From Candidatus Peregrinibacteria bacterium CG11_big_fil_rev_8_21_14_0_20_46_8 (GTDB lineage: Bacteria; Patescibacteriota; Gracilibacteria; UBA1369; UM-FILTER-53-11), in contig PCVQ01000025.1 in assembly GCA_002796025.1 (NCBI GenBank), forward strand, positions 5,249 through 30,897: DNA of 25,649 nt. The letters are read 5' to 3'. The notes below the pieces were generated by a model. It did not search any database and had not been told where the DNA came from. It saw only the letters and a program-made list of their open reading frames with translations. Each line of letters begins with the position of its first letter. Positions within the stretch are counted from its first letter, which is position 1. Positions 7,305 to 12,475 of the stretch are shown here, in pieces. The translations under genes were made by a program, and so were the position numbers.

Positions 7305-8207
7305 CTATTTTCTTGCAATTTCTTCAGCACTTTTGCCAAAGATGCCATTCGGACGAATGTAGAGTACGAGGATAAGAATTATATAGGCGAGCGCATCCTT
7401 ATAGTTGCTTGGAATGTACCAGCCCCAAAAGGGAATAGAGATGAGAATATTTTCTGCAAAACCCAGTATATATCCGCCGGCTACGGCACCCGGAATTGAG
7501 CCGATGCCTCCAAGTATCACTGCGGCAAAAGCCTTTACGGTAAATGCGGTGCCCGCATTTGGATGCAGGTTTTGGTCGAATGCTGCAAGAATTCCTGCTG
7601 TTCCAGCCAAAAAAGCCGAAATGAGAAAGGTAATGGTTACAATACGTTTAATAGGAATGCCGAGAATAGCAGCTGCTTCGCGATCATCGGCAACAGCGCG
7701 AATTGCTTTGCCCAGTTTTGTTCTTTTAAGAAAGAGTGTTAGCGCAATCATAAGAAGAATTGCTACTACGGCTATGTTTATTTGTGCACTTGTAATGCTG
7801 ATAAAATCAGTGATCTGTAATATGCTGCTGTTTGCAGTGATAAGCCGCGAGCGCGGTTCGAAAATTAAAAGGAGTAGATTTTTTAAGAAAATTCCAAGTG
7901 CAATCGAAATAACCAATGGAATAAGGGGTGGTGCATCACGAACCGGCGTAAATGTGAGGCGCTCAATGAGAAGCGTAACAATAAAGAGTATACCGAATCC
8001 CGCTGCTAAACTTGGTAACAGCGGCCAGCCAAGCAGCACATAGAATGTATAAAAAGCGAATGAGCCCATTAGCGCATATTCACCATGCGCGAGATTTGCA
8101 AATCGCAGTACCCCGTAAAGTAGAGAGAGTCCCAGTGCCAAGAGTGCATAGAGCGAACCCTGGATAAAACCGTTCAGCACGAATTTGAGGAAGAGTTCCA
8201 GTTGCAT
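7305..8207 (-). CDS. livH: branched-chain amino-acid ABC transporter, permease LivH
   Basis: Membrane subunit of the Liv importer. From the ATG at 8207 the protein has 300 residues, the family's usual length, and starts with the typical LivH sequence MQLELFLKFVLNGFIQGSLY. Further hallmarks are RFANLAHGEYALMGSF, GKAIRAVADDREAAAILGIP (the cytoplasmic coupling loop) and KAFAAVILGGIGSIPGAVAGG. The frame stays open for another 82 codons upstream through GC-rich hairpins, but that extension has no Liv similarity and crosses a terminator, so it is not part of the gene. Separated from livK by 230 bp of structured DNA. Confidence 0.95.
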   Translation of the reverse strand: MQLELFLKFVLNGFIQGSLYALLALGLSLLYGVLRFANLAHGEYALMGSFAFYTFYVLLGWPLLPSLAAGFGILFIVTLLIERLTFTPVRDAPPLIPLVISIALGIFLKNLLLLIFEPRSRLITANSSILQITDFISITSAQINIAVVAILLMIALTLFLKRTKLGKAIRAVADDREAAAILGIPIKRIVTITFLISAFLAGTAGILAAFDQNLHPNAGTAFTVKAFAAVILGGIGSIPGAVAGGYILGFAENILISIPFWGWYIPSNYKDALAYIILILVLYIRPNGIFGKSAEEIARK

Positions 8208-8249
8208 TTCTTGAGGATTGTAACAGATTAGGATAGATGTTGTGAACTC

Positions 8250-8319
8250 TGCGAGGCCACGGGCCGAGCGCGCAGCAAGGCTCAAAATCCGGCTCTGCTG
8301 GTTTTGAGCCGAAGCAAGC
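8250..8319 (-). repeat. ~70-bp structured intergenic repeat, copy B
   Basis: Minus-strand copy of the element at 2465-2532. It has GCTTGCTTCGGCTCA (8319-8305); a hairpin with the 9-bp stem GGCTCAAAA/TTTTGAGCC (8279-8310); the conserved block CTTGCTGCGCGCTCG (8279-8265); a small hairpin GGCC-cgt-GGCC (8265-8255); and the end CTCGCA. Outer blocks are conserved with copy A, while the large hairpin has a different sequence but is still a hairpin. Confidence 0.75.
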
Positions 8320-8331
8320 TTATAAAGCAAA

Positions 8332-8379
8332 TAAAAAGCCCCGCCTGCCCCCGCTTTCGCGGTGGCCATTGGCGGGGCT
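8332..8379 (-). terminator. strong terminator-like hairpin between livK and livH
   Basis: On the minus strand the stem AGCCCCGCC/GGCGGGGCT (8371-8379 with 8337-8345) encloses an inner stem CCGC-gaaa-GCGG with only small mismatches between them. It is followed directly by TTTTTA (8337-8332). This is a textbook intrinsic terminator lying after livK. Since livHMGF have no other obvious promoter, it is probably partial (read-through), which would give more binding protein than membrane subunits. Confidence 0.75.
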
Positions 8380-8390
8380 AGTCTTTCACC

Positions 8391-8411
8391 AGGCAGGGGA
8401 GACCCCTGCCT
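8391..8411. other. perfect 9-bp hairpin after livK
   Basis: AGGCAGGGG-aga-CCCCTGCCT, a perfect GC-rich inverted repeat starting 27 bp after the livK stop in the minus-strand direction. There is no T-tract on either strand. It would sit at the 3' end of a livK message and could protect it from 3' exonucleases. Confidence 0.6.
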
Positions 8412-8437
8412 TATGCCAGCAAAAGCAAAACAAAGTT

Positions 8438-9604
8438 CTATTGGTTTACCCAAACAGCTTTGCCGCCTTCAACTTTTTGAAGTGCGTGCCTATAGCTCTT
8501 GTCTGGGTCACCATTCTCATCAAAGCTCAACGTTCCGGCAACGCCGTCACGTCCTTGCACAGTGTAAAGATAGTCTTTAATTTTTACAGGATCGTGCCCT
8601 ACAGATTCAATTGCCTCTTTCATAATGAAAAGTGAGTCGTAGGCAGGAGACATATAGCCAAGATAGGGGACATCTTCACCAGTTCGTGCTTTGTATGCTG
8701 CACTAAACCCGGTAAATTTTGCATGCTTGTCGTTGTACGGCACTTGTGCACCAATGGAGCCTTCGAGATATTCTGCAAATGGAGCAACAACTTCTTCTGT
8801 CGAACCGATTGCAACATCATTTAAATAGAGCGGGCCTTGTACACCAAGCTCCTTAAGCTGTTTTACAATAATTGCAGCTTTTGCCGGTGTCTGTGCATTT
8901 ACAAAGAAGCGGTCGACATTGAGCGCCTTTAATTTATCGATTTGCGTCTTAAAATCAGCAGCATCTTTCGAAAATTTCTCATTGAAGGTTTCACCGCTAA
9001 AGACAGCACTAAATGAATCGGCAATGCCTTCGGTATATGGCTGTTCTTCAGTGATAATGCCAACTTTTTTAAGTTCAAGTTCGTTTGCATTGTCGGCCAA
9101 TGCTTCTCCTTGTGCTTTGTCTGACGGATAGTTGCGGAATACGAAGTCACCAGCTGCTGTAATATCTGGGCTGCTGGCAAGACTGGAGAAGAGGACTACT
9201 TGATTGCGTTCAGTAACCGGAGCTGCTGCAAGCGTCTCTGAGCTGCATACACCTCCAAATACAACTTTTACCTTGTGAATATTCAGAAGATTATTCACGG
9301 CACTGTTTGCTCGCTCTGCTTCACAGGCACCATCTTCATATACTAACTTTACCTCTTTACCGTCAATGCCGCCTGCTGTATTAATCTCTCCCCGTGCAAC
9401 TTCGAGCACATGCTGGTAGGGAATACCATATGCAGCTGCCTCGCCCGAAAGCGGTGCGAGCACACCGAATGTAATCGTATCGCCGCTATCTTCTTCCACA
9501 GCAGCATTTGTGTTTTTTGCATCTTCAAAAACAGGCTGGCAAGCGGTAAGTGCTCCAATAACAGTAAGAGCAATACCGAACTTCTTGAGCAATACACTAT
9601 TCAT
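8438..9604 (-). CDS. livK: branched-chain amino-acid ABC transporter, substrate-binding lipoprotein
   Basis: Extracytoplasmic binding protein of the Liv system (Peripla_BP_6 type I fold). The 388 residues begin with a lipoprotein signal: basic KK, hydrophobic core, lipobox LTAC with Cys22, then a Ser/Glu/Asp-rich linker. The mature part has TFGVLAPLSGEAAAYG, GGIDGKEVKLVYEDGACE (with two Cys that may form a disulphide), VFGGVCSSETLAAAPV and YLGYMSPAYDSLFIM, all typical of Leu/Ile/Val-binding proteins. The ATG at 9604 has no Shine-Dalgarno. A lipid anchor fits a cell without, or with little use of, a free periplasm. Exact ligand unknown. Confidence 0.93.
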   Translation of the reverse strand: MNSVLLKKFGIALTVIGALTACQPVFEDAKNTNAAVEEDSGDTITFGVLAPLSGEAAAYGIPYQHVLEVARGEINTAGGIDGKEVKLVYEDGACEAERANSAVNNLLNIHKVKVVFGGVCSSETLAAAPVTERNQVVLFSSLASSPDITAAGDFVFRNYPSDKAQGEALADNANELELKKVGIITEEQPYTEGIADSFSAVFSGETFNEKFSKDAADFKTQIDKLKALNVDRFFVNAQTPAKAAIIVKQLKELGVQGPLYLNDVAIGSTEEVVAPFAEYLEGSIGAQVPYNDKHAKFTGFSAAYKARTGEDVPYLGYMSPAYDSLFIMKEAIESVGHDPVKIKDYLYTVQGRDGVAGTLSFDENGDPDKSYRHALQKVEGGKAVWVNQ

Positions 9605-9670
9605 ATGGGGAAATAGTTAAGAATTATGAGCACAAGGGGCTTACCCATCACACAGTTTCAAATGGTACTG

Positions 9671-9696
9671 AAAAAAAATCTTATCTGCAAAAGATT
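9671..9696 (-). terminator. AT-rich terminator after aroC
   Basis: Minus strand: stem AATCTT/AAGATT (9691-9696 with 9677-9682), an 8-nt loop, then a run of eight T (9678-9671, shared with the stem end). It lies 45 nt after the aroC stop and before livK, so it would close the gyrA-TSP3-rpmE-aroC cluster. The stem is weak, so efficiency is uncertain. Confidence 0.55.
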
Positions 9697-9740
9697 ACCT
9701 TTTACAAGATGGCGGCAATATTGTCTTTTTTACCCTAACA

Positions 9741-10805
9741 CTAAAAGGCTCGTATTGCGCGATACCTTAAAATGTGGTCTGCCACAACAATGGCGGCCAT
9801 ACTCTCGGCAACGGGAATAAAGCGCGGGATGATGCAGGGATCATGTCTGCCGGTAACTTGAATATCGGTTTCTTTCTTAGTTTTTGTAACTGTTTGCTGC
9901 TTTTTAAGAATACTTGAAGGAGGTTTAACGTGTACACGCATTACGATATCCTCGCCATTCGTAATGCCGCCAGAAATCCCTCCGGCATCATTTTTAGTCA
10001 TACGGATTTCGCCCTTATTCACAGTAAAAGGGTCGTTTTGCTCAGAACCATATTTCTGCGCTGCAGCAAAGCCACTTCCAATTTCAAATGCCTTTGTTGT
10101 CGGAATACTCATAAGTGCCTGTGCAAGATCAGAGTTTATTTTTCCAAAGACTGGCTCGCCCAAGCCAACTGGTACATTCTTTATAAGAATTTCTACAATA
10201 CCACCGAGTGAATCACCCATTTTTTGTGCTTCCAGAACAGCCGCTTCCATCTCTTTGGCTTTTTGGGGATCAGCCGCACGGACGAGATTTTTTTCGATTG
10301 CACGTAAGTCAACTTTTTCGCCGCGCACCGGCCCGACTTGTACGGCGTAGGCAAAGATTTGAATTTTTTGTCTTGCCAGAAGCTGTTTTGCAACAGCTCC
10401 GGCCATAACTCGTCCGACAGTTTCTCGTCCCGACGATCTTCCGCCCCCTCTATAATCACGGAATCCGAACTTTTCCTCCCACGTGTAATCGGCATGCCCG
10501 GGCCTAAAAACATTTTTTAGTTTTGAATAATCTTTGCTGCGCTGATTCGTATTTTCGACGAGCATGGCAATAGGAGAGCCGAGCGTTTTTCCCTCAAATA
10601 CACCCGACAGAATGCGAACTTGGTCAGCTTCTTTGCGGGGTGTCGTAATTTTAGATTGTCCGGGCTTGCGGCGGTCGAGCTCGCGCTGAATTATCGATTC
10701 ATCGATTTTAATTTTAGAGGGACATCCGTCGATGACGCAGCCTAAAGCACCACCATGTGATTCACCGAAGGTGGTAACGCGAAATAGAGTGCCAATGGTA
10801 TTCAT
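9741..10805 (-). CDS. aroC: chorismate synthase
   Basis: Converts 5-enolpyruvylshikimate-3-phosphate to chorismate, the last shikimate-pathway step, using reduced FMN. The 354 residues carry the signature motifs: TFGESHGGALGCVIDGCP at 12-29 with the active-site His, the phosphate-binding RGGGRSSGRETVGRVMAGA region, and near the C-terminus the typical RHDPCIIPR. NTNQRSKDYS and FRPGHADYTWEEKFGFRDYRG also match the family. The ATG at 10805 is 5 nt after the rpmE stop, so it is co-transcribed with rpmE and, further upstream, gyrA. No other shikimate gene is in the window. Confidence 0.97.
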   Translation of the reverse strand: MNTIGTLFRVTTFGESHGGALGCVIDGCPSKIKIDESIIQRELDRRKPGQSKITTPRKEADQVRILSGVFEGKTLGSPIAMLVENTNQRSKDYSKLKNVFRPGHADYTWEEKFGFRDYRGGGRSSGRETVGRVMAGAVAKQLLARQKIQIFAYAVQVGPVRGEKVDLRAIEKNLVRAADPQKAKEMEAAVLEAQKMGDSLGGIVEILIKNVPVGLGEPVFGKINSDLAQALMSIPTTKAFEIGSGFAAAQKYGSEQNDPFTVNKGEIRMTKNDAGGISGGITNGEDIVMRVHVKPPSSILKKQQTVTKTKKETDIQVTGRHDPCIIPRFIPVAESMAAIVVADHILRYRAIRAF

Positions 10806-10810
10806 GCGAA

Positions 10811-11224
10811 CTACTTGTTCTTAGGCTCGGATTTCTTTGTCGTTTTCTTTGTAGTCTTCTTTGCAAGCCGTTCAGCCTCTTTTAGAGCGACTTCTTTTTG
10901 CTTGGTCTCTTCCAATGCCTTGCGAAGTACTTCAGCCGGAACTTCTTTTTCTTTGTACTCTTTTGCTTTGCGCTTCTCTAATTTCTCCTCTTCGCGCTTT
11001 TTTAACTCATCCTTTTTCTCCTCGAATTTCGCAGCGCGTTCCTTAAATTTATCTACACGTCCGGCAGTATCTACCAGCTTCTGTTGGCCAGTATAAAATG
11101 GATGGCACTTGCTGCACATTTCAGTAGCCATTTTCTCTTGAGTCGATCCGGCAACGATCACGTTTCCGCAGGAACAGGCAATCTTTACCTGGGAATGATA
11201 TGTAGGATGAATATCAGTTTTCAT
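10811..11224 (-). CDS. rpmE: ribosomal protein L31 (bL31) with long charged C-terminal tail
   Basis: Large-subunit protein that bridges to the 30S head. Residues 1-66 are the normal zinc-binding type: start MKTDIHPTYH and four cysteines, Cys17, Cys19, Cys37 and Cys40 (CSKCHPFYTG). Family length is about 65-90 residues, but here the protein has 137. The extra ~70 residues are almost all Lys, Glu, Ala and Arg, predicted to be a long charged helix or coiled coil (about 57-125), ending in a Lys/Thr-rich KKTTKKTTKKSEPKNK. The ATG at 11224 overlaps the stop of the upstream membrane protein gene by 4 bp (ATGA). The L31 identity is firm; the tail's role is unknown, with rRNA contact a simple guess. 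Confidence 0.93.
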   Translation of the reverse strand: MKTDIHPTYHSQVKIACSCGNVIVAGSTQEKMATEMCSKCHPFYTGQQKLVDTAGRVDKFKERAAKFEEKKDELKKREEEKLEKRKAKEYKEKEVPAEVLRKALEETKQKEVALKEAERLAKKTTKKTTKKSEPKNK

Positions 11225-12459
11225 ACGCGGCGCTTACTATAAGAGAAATGGAGATACAATGCAAGTGCTAAAATTCCGGCAAATATAAGGGCAATAAGCC
11301 ATAGATAGAGCGGAGAAATCAGATAGAGGGTGATCTCTTGTTCGCGCGATTCTCCTTTGTCATCTGTTGCTGCCAAGGTAATAATTTTTTTTCCCGGTGT
11401 ATCGAAAACAGTACCGAGCGTTGCTAGCGAGGCTTGTCCGAGTGAGCCATCTGATGTTTTCCATGTAAATTGTTCGATATTTCCGTCAGGGTCCCTCGAC
11501 TCTTCGGCATGCAGTTTAATCTCACGATCAGTAAGAGCAAATTTATCCAGAAGTGTATTGAGTGTCGTAATAATTACTTCTGGTCCGCGATTCCGGTCAT
11601 CAACATCTTCGTCTTTAAAAATGCCGTCGTTATCTGCATCGGGATCTAGTTCATCACTAATTCCATCGCCGTCGTAGTCGCTCGACTGGCCTGCATCTGT
11701 CGGCCAGTGATCTTCACTGTCATTTACACCATCGCCGTCAGTATCGGGATTTTTGGGATCAGTTCCTGCCGCAACTTCCAATATGTCTTCCACTCCATCG
11801 CCATCATCGTCTGGATCTTCATTGTCGCCGATGCCGTTATTGTCGGTATCATGTATTTCAGTTGCATCGAGTGGGAACGCATCTTCTGTATCTGCAACAC
11901 CGTCATTGTCATCGTCTGGATCTTCATTGTCGCCGATACCGTCACCGTCCGAATCTATGCTCTCTTTAGTATTAAGCGGAAACGCATCTTCTTCGTCGAG
12001 TACGCCGTCATTGTCATCATCGGGATCGCGCGAGTTGGGAATACCGTCGCGGTCGGTATCGGCAAGTACCGTTTTTGCAAACGTCACACTGTTGTTAGCC
12101 GGATTATCACTTTCGGAATCGAAAGGATGAATGCTGATCTTTAAATTGAACTGGCCAGCACTCGGTGTCCAATCTACAAAAACTGCATCTTCTTTTTTAG
12201 AGAGTACCGAAATTGGCTGATCGCCTTGAATCTGCTTTCCTCCCGCTTCAAAGCGCACCACGCCCCGTTGATCGGTGGTGCTTGTACTCGTTACCGTGGC
12301 ATAGACGCGGACAGTTTTTCCTTCGAGCAGCTCTTGTGAGCTAAAGGTAATATTTTCCGGGAGCAAAATTAAATCGCCATCTGCTGCAAAGGCCGATAAT
12401 GGCATTAACATAAGCATTGCTGCAACCGTAGCGGAAAAGGGCACGAAGCTCTTTTTCAT
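11221..12459 (-). CDS. secreted, membrane-anchored protein with thrombospondin type 3 repeats and a PKD-like domain
   Basis: Probable surface protein that binds calcium. Layout of the 412 residues: signal peptide 1-25 (cut after AFA); a beta-rich CARDB-like domain about 28-130; Asp-rich repeats about 132-285, of the form DxDxDGIxDxxDPDDDNDGV, typical of TSP type 3 calcium loops; a PKD-like beta domain about 298-378 (ESRDPDGNIEQFTW, ATDDKGES); one membrane helix about 380-401; and a basic cytoplasmic tail ending KRRV. The N-terminal domain call is the least certain. It starts 8 nt after the gyrA stop and overlaps rpmE by 4 bp, an odd place for a surface protein. An extended -10 box overlaps the gyrA stop. 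Confidence 0.85.
   Translation of the reverse strand: MKKSFVPFSATVAAMLMLMPLSAFAADGDLILLPENITFSSQELLEGKTVRVYATVTSTSTTDQRGVVRFEAGGKQIQGDQPISVLSKKEDAVFVDWTPSAGQFNLKISIHPFDSESDNPANNSVTFAKTVLADTDRDGIPNSRDPDDDNDGVLDEEDAFPLNTKESIDSDGDGIGDNEDPDDDNDGVADTEDAFPLDATEIHDTDNNGIGDNEDPDDDGDGVEDILEVAAGTDPKNPDTDGDGVNDSEDHWPTDAGQSSDYDGDGISDELDPDADNDGIFKDEDVDDRNRGPEVIITTLNTLLDKFALTDREIKLHAEESRDPDGNIEQFTWKTSDGSLGQASLATLGTVFDTPGKKIITLAATDDKGESREQEITLYLISPLYLWLIALIFAGILALALYLHFSYSKRRV
11804..11937 (-). repeat. 29-bp direct repeat inside the TSP3 region
   Basis: Identical 29-bp stretches lie at 11804-11832 and 11909-11937, 105 bp apart (exactly 35 codons), both encoding IGDNEDPDD. They mark recent duplication or gene conversion of a calcium-binding repeat unit. 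Confidence 0.85.
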
Positions 12460-12466
12460 GCATCGT

Positions 12467-12475
12467 ATTATAGCA
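12467..12475 (-). promoter_or_regulatory. extended -10 promoter for the TSP3 gene
   Basis: On the minus strand TGC-TATAAT (12475-12467) overlaps the gyrA stop codon. Only 7 nt separate it from the ATG at 12459, so transcripts would start at or next to the start codon. No good -35 was found, which is usual for extended -10 promoters. Confidence 0.55.

Noticed and set aside
8208..8453. In-frame 82-codon extension of livH upstream of 8207.
   Set aside because: It crosses a terminator-like hairpin and repeat copy B, overlaps the end of livK, and has no LivH similarity. The ATG at 8207 gives the normal family length and N-terminus.
11804..11937. Short repeats that could suggest a CRISPR array.
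   Set aside because: They are codon-phased, 105 bp apart, and lie inside a coding repeat domain; there are no spacers or cas genes.
11707..12144. Two long plus-strand open frames (145 and 125 codons) opposite the TSP3 repeats.
   Set aside because: They are low-complexity Ser- or Ile/Val-rich shadows of the Asp/Gly repeat codons, with no start context.
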